Below, in pieces: positions 1 through 13,428 of a stretch of 64,000 nt of DNA (its first letter is position 1; each line of letters begins with the position of its first letter). The translations under genes and the position numbers were made by a program. Where the stretch lies: NCBI GenBank assembly GCA_003344405.1, contig NOWV01000013.1, positions 1 through 64,000 of the forward strand. The letters run 5' to 3'. The notes under the pieces are model-generated. The model saw only the letters and a program-made list of their open reading frames with translations, made no database searches and was not told where the DNA came from. The stretch is from Trichoplax sp. H2. Its lineage: Eukaryota > Placozoa > Uniplacotomia > Trichoplacea.

Positions 1-509
1 TTGAAAGTAGATTGAGTATGAAATTTAGTAGCTTTTTTCTATACCTGTTACCTCGAATACAGTAGATGCTATACGAGAATTCCTTAGTATAAATAAGTAG
101 ATATACATTTTTATAGTTAGTTTGCAATCACTTCTGTAGGTACGATGATTTACTACTTTGTCCATAAAATAATTTTTCTTTTGATAAGATAAGTAGTAAT
201 TGTCGGTTCAATAGCTAAGACCACGTGAATTTTCCATATTTTAGCCGTACATAGCTGATTTTACAAACAAATTTATTATATGCGTTAGTATAGTTTAAGA
301 AAACAAATAAAACTAAACTAGTTTTCTACTTTAAGTAAAACACTATCTAAAAGTTAATAAGGCTCTCATGAACGAACCTCTAAGAGCTTCGAGTCTGGAT
401 TTTGCTACGGCAATTGCATAACGAAATTCTGTAAATAAAGCGTTAAGATAATTTATTTTAAAATTTTACTACAATTACCAAAATTCAATTTTACTAGCGG
501 TGCATACCA
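1..509. other. intergenic, nothing recognised
   Basis: AT-rich sequence with no long reading frame and no repeat I could define. It lies on the 3' side of a decayed UGT copy. A matching third UGT exon was looked for here and not found. Confidence 0.5.
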
Positions 510-1175
510 GTGTAGAATCTAAAGTAATATGTTACTTTCTCACCTTGTAATTATAGCTCGCTACCGAGTAATATTATTAAAATAGCTCCTCCTGTAGATT
601 TCTAAATAAAATCTTCAAAATACGACCTTATGTGGTAATAATGATGGAGACTGAATAGATGATATTCCAATAAAACGTACATATACAGGAATACTGTTGT
701 GTTTATATCGTAAATCATTTACAGCATTGTCGCATGACTATGTACAGAATATCCCTAGAAAAATTGGCTTCGCACTGTATTGCCTAATCGCTGTAGAAAT
801 GAAAGTTTGGAGAATAGAAAGCTGGATGACTGGGTATATACAGTAAGGTGCAGGTCGATATCATTCAGAAAAGGTATTAAGGCTTAAAATATCGTCATTG
901 AAGGCGATAATTATGAATGACTTTGTAATACTTCCGGTATTAAGATACTCCACACAGAGACGTCATTACTGGCAACAAGATCAGCGACTTGAAGCGTAGT
1001 AAATTCTTGTTAGAAAGTGTAATATCAGAATAGTGAATCTAAACATTCACATGATGAAATCGAATTTTTAAAGGACTTCTTTTTGCAAGCATAATTTGAG
1101 TATCCTCCTCAGTAATTGGATTATTCATATCATGTTATACTTATGGAGATGGCTTTAACCTTTTCATACGATGTA
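510..1175 (-). pseudogene. UGT relic, catalytic exon only
   Basis: Read on the minus strand, this is a decayed copy of the large UGT exon found intact at 3574-4661. The start resembles the NPITEEDTQ region that follows the first UGT beta strands. The middle aligns with the segment around the conserved donor-side Asp. The end reads IFEDFI...GGAILI..LGSEL, matching IFENFIQ...GAILMSFGSEL of the intact neighbour. Several stops and frameshifts interrupt it. The UDP-sugar-binding half, the signal exon and the membrane-anchor exon were not found. It lies about 1.7 kb beyond the 3' end of the intact minus-strand UGT and in the same orientation, as expected for an old tandem duplicate. Confidence 0.75.
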
Positions 1176-2879
1176 GTTTATAGAATAAAAGTGCCATAGT
1201 CTGCAAAGACACAATTAGACAACTTTAGATATGGTGATAATAGTGAATATAAGCCATGGCGTTTTATACATTGTACATGGGATCTAAATATATAGTTTGA
1301 GTATATTTACAATGCGTAGGTATGTTTACCGATGTAGCACTCAATTGAAAATTTTTTAATTTCTAGATATTCAATAAATAAAATTATTGACTATATATGT
1401 TATCATTTAGTTATATTTGGATTTCGATCTTGGCTTATAAATTTTAATCATAAAGTGCTATAATAATCTATTAAAAATATATTCCATCAATACTATAAAT
1501 GCAAACACATGCCATTTGTCAATTAAAATATCGCTTAAAGGTTGAAAAAAATTTCTCTCGTGATATACTGTACCTTTATATGGCCTCCAGGACAAAACAC
1601 ACCGAACTCTATATTCAATACTGAAGAGTGTTCTAGTTAGTTTCTCTCCCTCTCTTTTAGTAATCCCTAGTCTAGTAGTCCATTGCTGAGGTAAACAAGA
1701 TGGTGTACTGTAGACAGATTTATTTATATTTTTTCCATTATTTGCCTATAGAGACCCCATGAACACCACAGAATAATTACATAATTACATATGGCATAAC
1801 TCTGTACATTACTGTATATTATAAATTATGGTATTTGATCCATTAAAGGCCTTATTATTGAATAGTACGTGTATATATAAGATAACTAATAGTTCAAAAT
1901 TTCAGCCCTATTATTATGACATATTAAATTGCTCAACCATAAAGAATAGTACTGTATCAATCTCTTTGGTAGTTTAGGGCTGCAATAGTTCAATTATTAA
2001 AATCTCTGCAAATATAGTAATTAATTATAATATGAAAAGTTACTTGGCCTATCGAAATTAAGTCTTCTGCCTGGATAGTATTTGGCAGTACTACTCGTTT
2101 CTATTAATAACAATTATACGTGTACATATACCGTTCATCGCTTCGAGGGAAGCTTCTAATAGAAATTATTTCCATATAGAACTTTTAATTCTGTTAGATA
2201 CTATTGCGAGTGACTAGTTAAATATGTTGCTGTTTATTGTCGTCAAATACGATGTTTATATAAAATTATCGCTATAGCTAGCTAGCTGTTATATGCATTC
2301 AATAGTTAGCATAATTTAAAATTACCCCTCTGTAGTCCTTACTCTGACAGGGTAAATTATTTTACTTGTACGTATATATGTTATACGTTCAATTTGTTTA
2401 CTACGAAGAAATTAACCATTTACGTGTCTACTATGTTACCTCAGGAAATATATCATAATCTTATCTTACGTAATATATAGGTTACATTAGTTAAAGCCAA
2501 AACATAGTTACTCTAGCAATAAAAGTATAAGAACACACTTAATCGATAATTAATAAATCGCATCATAATTTTTGTAGAATTATTCTTTCTGGAATCTGTG
2601 TTTTATACACAAATTAAAAGGCTACTCTACAGTAATGATTTTGTAGCTCGATTATATATCGCAGATGCCTCTGCATTTATATTCGTATATCTCATCACAT
2701 GAACACTATAGAAACCGCAAAAAATCGAACCTTGTGCAGGACTACCTACAGAGTTAATGGACATAAAAAAAGTGTCGCAAAGATGCTAAACTAGCGTCCA
2801 ATAATAATTTATCACGTAATTTAAATTATGCATAACAGATATGAGCGGCTATCGTAGTCATTTCTTAGTTTAATATTTA
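1176..2879. other. intergenic, nothing recognised
   Basis: AT-rich spacer between the UGT relic and the first intact UGT gene. No long reading frame, clear repeat or UGT signal exon was seen on either strand. Confidence 0.5.
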
Positions 2880-4986
2880 CTAATCAGATTTTGCTTTCGT
2901 TGTCGAACAACAAATTCTATTCGTAACATAGTTTAACAACCGATAAGAAATATACAACATCAATATTATAAATGCAAAGACATCCAAGTTATAAAGTTCG
3001 TAAAACGATAGCATTTCGCCTTGTACTTTCAAATGATGAGCACCGTCTGTATCGACTGCGTATTCTACCCAATCTACAACTGTATCTCTTGCCGATTTAC
3101 TGCTTTTAAGAATTTTCGAAATTTTCTGTACGTTTTCTTTGTATCTATTAGAGTAAAAGTTGAATTAAGTGCTACATTGTAGAAATATACTGTATTTAAC
3201 ATCATTACAATAGATAAAAATACGTGATATAAATCCAAGTCTATCAAGTATTCACTTTACTACCTCAAATCATAACTTGAAATGTTTTACTCGCTTTTTT
3301 AAATTATAAATTAGCTTAATTAGTTAAAGATAACTTACTTAAACTGATAGAATGTAATGTACATAATATTTGCAATACCCCCATCATAGATTAAAGCAGT
3401 ATATACTGAATTATTACACATGTGCCTCTTATAATGTATTCGATCGTTAGAGATACGTAATATTGTAAATGATAATGTATTTCTAATACATCTATTTTAT
3501 AATAACGACGAAAGGTATATATGAAGATATAGATAGAAGGTATCTATTCATAATCTATATTATTAATGATTACCTTGGACTTGCTGCTAATGCATTTATG
3601 GCGTTAATAATATCTTCAGACGTGAAGCTGTAGAAATCAACCTCTAACCCTATTCCAGCATGTTTCATTCTTTGAGCATTAAGCTGTTGCTCGATCATAG
3701 ATGGCATAGCTATCATTGGAACGCCATGATACGCTGCTTCGTATAAACTATTCGAGCCACAATGTGTTATTAGAGCGACTATTCTCTTGTGACCAAGAAT
3801 ATCATTCTGAGGAGTCCATCCGAAAGTTTTAACGTTCTCAGGTAAATTATCCACAGTCTGTTTCGTCTTCCATATAACATTATAGGGTAATTGACTTAAA
3901 GCTTTAATCATCTCCGACACTTTATAATCTTCTAACTGTAACTCGCTACCGAATGACATTAAAATAGCTCCTTGCTTCGAGTTTTGTATAAAGTTTTCGA
4001 ATATTTGAGGTAGCGGTGATGGAGATTGAGGAGATAAAGGTCCCACTAGATGGACATATGGAGGTATAGGTCGAGGGTATTCGATTGAAAAATCCAGTGC
4101 CGATAAATGCAAGGACAATTTTCTTTGTAATTGAGCAAGGCTTAAGTGTGTACTAATATTATGTTTGGATCTTAATTGTTCGGCAACTTTTTCGCAATCC
4201 CATTGAAAAATTCGCTCCATTACTAATTTACCAATAACGCTGATTAATCGTTCGAAAAATGATAACTTACGCGATGTTAGAGACGGATGGGTGGGTACAT
4301 ACGATGCAGGTCGATAGCGGCCATAAAAGGTATGTACACCAAGGATACCACCGTTGAAATAAATGTTAATGAAAGGTTTTTGCAAAACTTCAGGTAGTAA
4401 AATACTGCAGACGTAAACTCCATCGCTGACGACAATGTCGACATCTTTAAGCGATTGTAGTAGCGTTTTGTTGGAGAGTGTAGCATCGCAATATCGCTTC
4501 TGTGCAGCCATAAAAAGCCGCCAAGTTTTGAAAGGATCTTTCTTAGTAAACATATTCTGTGTATCACTTTCTCTAATTGGTTCATCGATTTGATATAACG
4601 CCAAACGAGAAGGCTTTAGCTTTTTTATGTGATGCGGTTCATCGGACATTATCGTCACGGTCTATGCAAATATCGAAAATTATTCCCATTACATAGTATA
4701 AGGATATTATGATTATATGGACAACGTACTAAAATAGAAGATGATTTGATACAGTATTACTAGTATTCGCTAATTCAACATAAATCACAGTAAATAAAAA
4801 AAACCTCTTTATACAAATTACCTCATGGCCTCTCTTTATTAATTGCTGTGTAATTACATCCATACAATAGGAATGACTGGTTCCCATCATAGGGAGGATG
4901 GCAACTTTATACGATGATCCTTGTGAAATCATCATCAGCACACATAAAAGTGTGCAGTAGTAAACGCATGTTCTTGCATAAGTCAT
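2880..4986 (-). CDS. UDP-glycosyltransferase, ER membrane type
   Basis: Predicted to transfer a sugar from a UDP-sugar to small lipophilic molecules in the ER lumen (family 1 UGT, UDP-glucuronosyltransferase type). Three exons: 4822-4986, 3574-4661 and 2880-3144, giving 505 residues. Splices are GAG|gta, tag|ACC (phase 0) and AG|gtaatc, tag|A (phase 2). Residues 1-25 form a signal peptide. His38 in GTSHS is the expected catalytic base, and the SD of DIVVSDGVYVC is the expected partner Asp. The UGT signature runs from about residue 337 (WTPQNDILGH) through THCGSNS and HGVPM, ending in EQ where animal UGTs usually have DQ. A membrane helix lies near residues 473-491, followed by a short basic tail. 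The start codon is the one opening the signal peptide. Substrate and sugar cannot be told from sequence. Confidence 0.9.
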
Positions 4987-6566
4987 TTTCTCATCAATAG
5001 AAGAGCCTTAACGATTAGTAAATAAAGACAAGATTATAAAGATTGTATCGATGCAATACAAACAAGAGATAGTTACTATTTTTATCTAGAAATTAAAATT
5101 ACTATTACTGATGGACTGTAATCACATTACTTTTTAAACGTTTCGTTTCCTACACTCTAGAGTAGCTGAGTAATACTCATTCAGCTTCTAATCCTCTCCT
5201 CTTATCCTAGCGAATTAATCTTACTAACTGCTTTTTAAAATAATATAAATCATAAATTAGTTTATTTCTTTGCCGATAATTTGATTTATCGCACTCTTGT
5301 CGCTGTTCTTTATCTCAGATGCAACAAAGATGGTATACTCTACCAACATGGAATGACTTAGATGTGCTTGATGAAATTAGCTAATTTAAAATCTACCTTT
5401 CGAAACTCTTAACTTCTGTTGTAAACAGGTAAAAATTATTCAAAATGCTGCTAAATTTATCTACTTGATTAGAGCGACATTAGTTTCCTTTAATTTATGA
5501 TAAGTTTGTAAACATTGATATATACGATAATAAAAGAGGGTAAATACTGCGTTAAATCCTTACGACTGGTGAAATAATTCAGACTAAAAAAGGACTATCC
5601 AATTTATCCAATAGAATGAACTCTACTTTATTTTGCTTTAGTAAATTATAAGTAGCCGGTTGGATAGGATGTTAATAATAAACTACTATTTCAGTATGAC
5701 TTATATACTGGTTGAACAGACCGTATACCTACCAGTGACTGATAGTTTGTAAAAATTGCAAAGAAATAAAACAACTCAATAATGTAGTAAAAATAAAATA
5801 AAAAACGACAAGTACTCAAGGTTGCAATGATCTGTATTCGTAAAACTTTAGCCAAATTCAAAGTAAATGCCTTCAAAACTTAAAGACCTAATTAATGACT
5901 ACATTATAGCTAAACAGTTTTCCACCGGTATACTCGTACAGGGCTCCCTACGCCCATGAAATAGTGGTCCTATTTTACTGAGACGTGTAAAATATCTCTC
6001 AATCAGGTGATGCGAGTAAAATTACTAGCAATGCCATTCAATTTTACCGTACTTGAACTTAGTGAAATCAATTTCTACCGCTTATTTTTACCTTGGTAAG
6101 TATTGCTTGGAGGCAATCGCTTGGTTAGGTCGCCAGTGGTTAATAAAACTAGGCAAAAGCTCTTCTAAACTATTTAATTAACAGAAACTATTAAGTTGCT
6201 ACGCAGGCCAGCTAAAATGAAAGATTCAAGATGTACAGACGTACAGACAACAGCTCGGTCTAACCTAGCCCAAAACTCGTCATTATCAACCTTATTTATA
6301 TGCTGCATCAAGAGGTAGAGATTATTCTTTCTAGTATATAAATATAATCCATGATAGAAATATCTATGTTGCATTATCTTCTGCAATGGTATTTGTGATG
6401 GAGAGTTGAATGATTCAGCTGAAGTAGATTTCATTGCTACTTAGAGATTTACACAAATACATTGAGTAAGAAAATCGATTCTTTATTGTAAACTTTATGT
6501 GTGAGGGAGTTACAGTAAAGTAGCGCATAAGCTGTTGTAAAGTAACCTGAGAATTATCATAAACAT

Positions 6567-6740
6567 TGCAATTATTGCAAATAACTAAATCTAAGGCAAA
6601 AATTGCAATACGTCAAAATGATTAACATCGTAACTAATACAACGAACTAAATCTGAAGCAGAAATTGTTATACGTATCGTTAAAATAATTAGCATTATAA
6701 CTATTACAACCAACTCAATCTGAGATACAAATTGTTATTA
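6567..6740. repeat. degenerate tandem repeat, about 65 bp unit
   Basis: Two full units and one partial unit begin with AACTAAATCTGA-like sequence near 6582, 6646 and 6712. Each contains an AAATTGTTATACG-like core, and the full units end near TATTACAAC. The copies differ by substitutions and small indels. No protein is encoded. Confidence 0.6.
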
Positions 6741-7159
6741 TTTATAGCTTTATAGATAAAATACATACACAGAACAAAATTGTAAAATTAGATACAACAT
6801 ATTCTATAATATATGTAATAGCAAATGATCATAGAAAATAGCTAAGACTGTAAATGCTAGAATAAATAACCAGCACAATGAAATCTTATGCCCTATAGTA
6901 TTTTCTTAATTTTCATGTTAGTTCTTTATAGTATAATATAAGATTCGTGATAGAACGATTCTCTATAGTATCATCTCGTGTGATAATTATTTTCTAGATT
7001 CTTGGGCTATTTCTATTGCTCCTAGACAGTGATTGTATGAAGTAACGGCGCGAAATCGTAAACGCTTAAATAGACACAGATTATTGTTTATCGTGTAAAT
7101 TTCACAACAGAATAATTCTTAATTATGCTATCTTCTGTATAAATATAAAATTTTTTTAT

Positions 7160-7315
7160 TAATGTAGTGCTATATCACGCAGATAGTAGATAAAACTTTG
7201 AAATTATAGATTTTTATTAAATTCTCAAGTTTACTAATGTAGATGCTATATTAAGTAGATAGAGAATAAAATTTTGCAATTATCAATATTTTTATTAAAT
7301 ACTAAAGTCTGTTAT
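7160..7315. repeat. direct duplication, about 78 bp unit
   Basis: Two adjacent diverged copies, each running from TAATGTAG...GCTATAT through ...TTTTTATTAAAT. Non-coding, AT-rich. Confidence 0.55.
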
Positions 7316-8239
7316 TAAAATCATGTACTAAGTGTTATTTTGACGCCCAATATTAAATTGTAGAGTTGCAACATACAATAGAATTCCCATGTTTGATTTA
7401 TTGAATTATAGAGATTAAGTAAGGCATAGGTACCAGTAGATATGACAAGTTCGGCTTGTAATGAGTCTTCATGATAGAGTAATATCATGGCATCTTCTAT
7501 CATAATATCATATTTCTTTGTGTTTTCATGAGATTATAGCATAATTGTATTTTTCGTATTGGAAATCGATTAAGATGTTGTATAAATTAGAACTACGCCA
7601 ACATGTTCATAGGATCACGATTTTCCCCGTTCATAAAGCGGGTATGATGCTAGTTATATAAAAGCTTTTTTGTCTGTATATTGCGCATTACAGTACTGTA
7701 CATACCTGATATGTGAGTACATAAAGGAATAATTAGTAAAAAGTACAGGTAAGGTACTCGAGTAACTAGACATCTTCAGCGTACATACGCCCGGGAACAC
7801 TAGTAATTAAGTAAAAATAAATAAACGCTTCCGTTGACTGAAAATTTACACTTTATTAACTGTGAAGTTAAATTTTTATATTAACAACCTCGCTTATTGC
7901 TTCATGTATACTGAAAAATTAGCTCATGAAAGTTCATCAAGGTCAATATCGGAAATAATTACATATAAATATCATACTACAGCGAAAATAAGTTCATCTA
8001 CCAAATCCTACCTGTATCGAGGACTTCTGAAAATTACAAATTAGTTCTTATACGTATTAAATATATATCGCTAAATGCGAAAAGTTTACTATAATATTTA
8101 GTAATGGCCATGTTTACACAAAGTCTGTACATATGGGGTAAAATACTACAAATTACTAATCTAGGAATAGATCAGCTCGAATTTATAAATTAGATAGTCA
8201 ATTTATATTCAATACGAGTAAATTTTAAGCTTTACTTTA

Positions 8240-10503
8240 TTAATCACACTTTGTTTTCGCGTTTAATCTGCGCATTCTAGTTATAATATACTTTAATAAT
8301 CGATAAATTACATACAGTATTAACATTATAAAAGCAAAGACGTCTAGGTTATAAAGCTCATAAAACCATAACGTTTCACCCTGTACTTTCAAATGATGAG
8401 CACCACCTGTATCTACTACATATTCTATCCAATCCACAATTTTGTCTTTGGATGATATCTTTTTGTCTTTAAGAGTTTTAGAAATTCTTTGGGCATTCTC
8501 TTTGTATCTATAAAAGCGCAAGAAGGAAAGAAGTAGAAAGCGCATTAAGTGAAACATTGAAATTGATCTTTTATACAATTAACTCCTTGTTATCATACGA
8601 ATGGATATAGTGCACTGTGGTTTACCTTGCTAATATATCTTCTACTATATTAATTATTACAGCCATTGAAAATTGAGTAGTGCTGTGCAAGAGGATATAA
8701 TAGCAATACCACTATGAATATTATGTAAAATTGTATCAGCTAAAATTTAACTTGGAGGGTAATCCATCAACAGTATCTCCGTGAAAAGAAAGACGAATGT
8801 TAGAAAGCATATTCTACATCAATCTACTCACAGTTTTAAGCCTTACCTCGAATCCGATAGTAGCATCTTTACGCCATCGACGATATCGTTAGAGCTGAAT
8901 TTGAAGAAATTGACTTTTATTTCAATTCCAGCTTTTACTATCCTGATGACATTAAGGCGTTGCTCCATCGTTCCTGCCATCCCTAACATTGGAACACCAT
9001 GATATGCTCCTTCATAGATACCGTTGGAACCACAATGAGTTATAAATAGGTCTAATTTCTTATGACCAAGAATATCGTTCTGAGGAACCCAACTGAAGGT
9101 TTTAACGTTCTTAAGTAGATTGTGGATATTCTATTTTGTTTTCCATATAACATTAAATGGTAATTGACTTAAAGCTTCCACTATCACCGGTAGTTTTTCA
9201 TCTTGTATTCGTTGCTCACTACCTAATGACATTAAAATTGTACTATGTTCTGAGCTTTGTATAAAATCTTCGTATATTTGAGGCAAAGGTGATGGGTTTT
9301 GAGGATATAATGGTCCAACTAAGTGAAATATATGGAGGTCAAGGCCGTGGAAATTCAATAAAAAAATCTAGCGTCGATAGAAATAGAGATACTTTTCGGC
9401 GTATTTGATTCAGGCTTAGATGCGTGCTGATATTATGCTTATACCTTAAATCATTTGCAATATTCATAAATTCATAAGATAGGAAATTATCTAATATTAG
9501 CGAAAGAAATACATTGCCTAATCGTTGTAAAAATGGTGATCCGGATAAATACGTAATTGGATGGCCATGTATATTCGATGCAGGTTGATACTGGCAGCGT
9601 CCATGAAATGTGTGAATACCGATAATATCAGCCTTGAAACTGATAATGATATAAGGCTTTTGCAATACTTCTGGCAATGGAATGCCACAGACGTAAACGT
9701 TATCAGTAATGATAATATCAACATCATGCAATGATTTTATTAAAGTTTTATTGGAAAGTGTGGCATCGCAGTATCGTTTCTGGGCGTTAAAGAAGCTTAG
9801 CAGTGCGCTTAAGGGATTACTAGATTTGATGATTTCTTGAATTTCACCCTCAGTGAATGGTTTATCTATTTCATACAGCGCCAACGGTGATGGCTTGATT
9901 TTTTTTCAGAATCTCTGGTTCGTTGGACATTATCGTGACGGTCTATTCCCTCGATCAAAACAACAATATTAAAATAAGCTCAGGTAACCACAGTAGTTAA
10001 TAAATAATGACAATATTGTTAAGTAGGTACGTGTATTCCTCTAGATATGCACCTATACGATATAAACTAGATGTGCCTGTGTATTGTCTACTAGAGCCGA
10101 TTCCTATTTCTCCGTTAACAAGATATTAGTAATTGAAGTGAAAGTCTTCGCCCCAACTTTGTAGTTTCTAGACAACCTTTTACTAGTAGGGAAATCAGAT
10201 TGAACTGTAGTTCCTTTTCGGCAAATCTAATATCGTACATTGTACCATCGACCACAGTCTTTTTTAGGCTTAATTTATTTATACAATAACGCTAGAAATC
10301 AACATAATCAAGCTAATAATAAATAAATGAGTTACCTGACGAACTCTCTTAATTAGATATTGTATAATGGGATCCATACAATATGAATGACTGGTTCCCA
10401 TCATGGGCAAAATAGCGACTTTATAAGACGATCCTGGTGAAATCATGACTACTATTAAGAACAAACTGGTAAAAGCACGAGAGAATCTCATATTCCATGT
10501 CAT
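8240..10503 (-). pseudogene. UGT copy with four coding lesions
   Basis: All three UGT exons are recognisable at 10336-10503, 8847-9942 and 8240-8507, with good splice sites. The signal peptide, GTSHS catalytic-His motif, UDP-binding region and membrane-anchor exon are present. The catalytic exon carries a frameshift in an eight-A run near 9895-9902, a TGA where a residue follows FIEFPRP (near 9340), a one-base insertion a few codons later in the PPY..HLVGP region, and a TAG just after IWKTK near 9131. The exon is 1096 bp. That is two bases longer in phase than intact homologues, which agrees with two single-base insertions. The first exon reads RVRQ where intact copies have RGHE. One homopolymer error could be technical, but four lesions together indicate a young pseudogene. 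Confidence 0.85.
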
Positions 10504-11044
10504 CCTGCTGCCGATGATGATCAGTAATTTCTCTTGTAACCCCTATTGAGATCGCGATTACACAAAAATTCACGAAAATCTTAGATTAAGCTAACCGATT
10601 GATGACTGATAGAAATAGTTGTAAGCTGTGTATATTGTAGTAAAAGCCTTAATAATAACCTTTGAATAGCTAATGATATTTATGGCCCTTAATAAGCACC
10701 TCTAATTGTTTTCATTCAAGTTCAAGTTATAGCTAAAAGAGACATAGACTACAGATGTATGGACAATAGTTCCACCTATACCTCTTACCTCGCTCAGAGA
10801 CCTTCTACTGCTGTATGTTAATATTTCTAGGCAGTATTTACTGTAAAGGTAAAAAAAGGCGTAGCCTCCTTGTAGTCTAAAGTTAATAGCTGATAGTAAT
10901 TCAAAAATAAATAAAAAATGAGATTCAAATTTACTGCAAGATTATACAAGAACATTGGACATTGCTTGGCGCAATCTTGCATAGTCATCTCTAATTAATA
11001 AGTATCCATGAATTGCTCATGTAATCGATCCATGATAAGGTTAA
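10504..11044. other. intergenic, nothing recognised
   Basis: Spacer between the 5' end of the broken minus-strand UGT and a plus-strand UGT relic. The signal exon expected for that relic was not found. Confidence 0.5.
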
Positions 11045-11830
11045 TAGAGCTCACAATTCATCAACCTTATAATAAATAAACTGGAATAAAACAAACCCAC
11101 CGTGTTGATACAGGTTGGCAATGTAACAATTTATGGGCTTATAAATAGTTAAATAGTACGAAATACACAGCTGATATTGCGTTACTACATTATCCAGAAT
11201 AATCGCGTTATTGCACACCTTTGGGAATGTCGATATTATAGTTACTGACGAGCTATGCAACTACAGTTTACTCCTGGCCTGGATTATTGAATAAACCAAG
11301 TAGTATAATAATATCCTTTCCAGTAGTGCAGTCGGTATGCATACATAATACCACATCCATCGACGACATATAGAGTAAAATCAATTTATGATTCTTTGAC
11401 TTCGTTGTAAAAAGGGAATTTAACATCAAGTACTATCAACGTAATTCAAGGAAAAATCATCAATACTGCTATAAACTACATTTCTGCCAAGGCTATTAAT
11501 TAGTTAAGATCTAATAACCACATAGAAGACTTTTACGGCTGTATTTCTCAGTCCTTAATCGATTTCTCTATCGAATATCCGAATACTGGACCAGTCAGTA
11601 CCTCCGTGTACTAGCTCGTATAATATTAAACCGATCACTCCAGGATCTTCATCTCTATTACCTCAAGTATTTGAAAGTTTTGATGGTACACAAAATTCTA
11701 ATAATTTAAGCATTCTTTTCATATCATTTGAAAGTGTAATTTGACTTCTTAATGAAAATTTATTAGAAAAGATAATACCATTACGACAATTGCAACATAG
11801 AATTATTTGTGTACAGATGCTGTAACTCTA
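11045..11830 (+). pseudogene. UGT relic, catalytic exon first half
   Basis: The DNA runs parallel to 14120-14850 of the intact plus-strand UGT. Matches include ATATTGCG (YCD region), a segment containing GATGTCGATATTAT (the DVDII donor-Asp strand), GGTATGCATAC, TCAACGTAATTCAAGG, and FSIEYP before the interdomain linker. It continues through PQVFESF to a decayed RQLP segment and then loses similarity. Many stops and indels are present, so it is clearly dead. The UDP-binding half is missing. Its closest intact relative by eye is the gene at 13429-15829. Confidence 0.75.
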
Positions 11831-12344
11831 AATTGACCAATTCTTATGCCTTAATCTACAATATTTTTTATAGAATATGTCATTGTAGTAATTTTACAGA
11901 TAGAAGTTGATATACCTGAATATTGTATTTCTATTTAAGTTATATCCAATCTTTCTAATACATTTAATTTTAAATTCAATTTGACAAATGCGGTCATGCT
12001 TACCTGTTTAGCAGTAACAAGTATTACGTTATAATTATAGTAACCTATTATTAAGCAATATACTGAAATTGTTCTGAAAAGTAATTCGGTCTAAAAAAAT
12101 TCGCAATACCTGTTGGCTTGATCGCATGTGTTTATTTATAAAAAATATTATCATTTAAGAGATAGATGAAGATAGTCCTTGGTAGAAGAATTAATGAATG
12201 TAATAAGAAATGGTTAACAAAAAGTTGAAGTTTTGGTTTTATTACTTTCGAAGGATTTTATCACATTAATCTGTCTTAGATGAACATTGTGATTTATAGA
12301 GTTTATTCTTCCAAGTCTTTATACACAATGATGCATCATCTATT

Positions 12345-12535
12345 AAATATAATAGCTGCTTGTAGAAAACCAAGATTATGAAGTTGATAGAAACACAAAC
12401 TCTCTCTTTCTACTTTTAAATAGTGAGCTCTATCAGTTTGTGCGACATTCTCAATCCAATCGATAGAAGTATTCGTTGTCAATCATTCATTGGTCTTGAT
12501 AATTTTAGGCATTTCAGTTTTATTTCTCCATTAAA
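12345..12535 (-). pseudogene. UGT relic, last exon, inverted
   Basis: On the minus strand this reads as a decayed copy of the UGT membrane-anchor exon. IDWIENVAQTD.AHYLKVE.ESL.FYQLHNL aligns with IVDWIEYVIQTDGAHHLKVE.ESLYFYQFYNL of the intact gene at 13429-15829. An in-frame stop follows IIKTNE, and the membrane helix is interrupted. Orientation is opposite to the catalytic-exon relic at 11045-11830, although both look most like the same parent. Confidence 0.7.
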
Positions 12536-13428
12536 GTAAACTTTATAATTTGGTAATCGTTATTTATGGGCTACTATCATCCACTTTTCATAAAACAAGT
12601 TTAACTAGAAGTGTAGATAATTATAACATTACTACTTATACGCTACTGTGCTACACAGGAGTATTGTTTCAAGTAAAGTTCAACTTCGATTGCAATTTGG
12701 CCATGTAGCATATTCATTCATTCATTATTTATCTTATTAATTGTCCCGCATTATATTTATATAAATGTTAAGATGATGCAATAAAATTAAATCAGTTGGT
12801 ATCCTGGTGTGAAGACTGCATGATGGTAAATCAATATAACTATACTATCTATCAGATCTAAGTACGGTGTTTTAAGTAATAGACGTTTTGTTTACTAATT
12901 CATATCTCCTGTTGAGTTAATGTTCGAGTATGATAGTCATAATTAATCATAATGATCGATTTTCGGAGTGAAGTTCATTGGTGCAATTTTGGTGATTCAT
13001 TATTTATATTCGAATGAATTGAAGTCTCTTATGTTATGGCTTAAAAACTACTGTATCCGCTGTTAGAAACAGTTGATTTACCGATCAATAACCCCTACAG
13101 AGTTGTAACAGAAAGGTCTAAGGTACGGAAAGTCATGATTCAAAGTATATTGCGACAATTGATCTGATGACTAAACTGTGCCATACAGTATGCTACAGAG
13201 TTACAAGATAAAGACCAATCTTCTTTATAGCATACGTTCACAACACTGTAATGGGAATAATGTAAACTTTAATGTATTATAAGCATCAGGACCGTTGTAG
13301 ATTGGAACCATGCTACGCTATGAAGTATAATACAGTAGCATTCGCTACAAATAGAATAGTATCCTCTAAGTTGAAGACTTGTCCCATTTTGATGCAGCCT
13401 GTAAGGCAAATAAATAGGCAGAAAAAAA
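12536..13428. other. intergenic, nothing recognised
   Basis: Upstream region of the intact plus-strand UGT gene. No open frame with a family match, no clear repeat, and no promoter motif I can defend. Confidence 0.4.

Larger units (their letters stand above)
4987..8239. other. intergenic with two short tandem duplications
   Basis: No gene is supported in this 3.2 kb gap between two minus-strand UGT copies. Open stretches at 5691-5876, 6174-6434 and 7321-7503 (minus) and 7862-8044 (plus) show no family resemblance and no convincing splice context. The recognisable content is the two local repeats annotated separately at 6567-6740 and 7160-7315. One copy of the TACAGTACTGTA palindrome lies at 7689-7700. 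Confidence 0.5.

Noticed and set aside
6174-6434. 86-codon minus-strand frame with NSPSQIPLQ, slightly like the UGT PSPLPQ linker
   Set aside because: Resemblance is limited to a few residues and flanks do not continue the UGT alignment.
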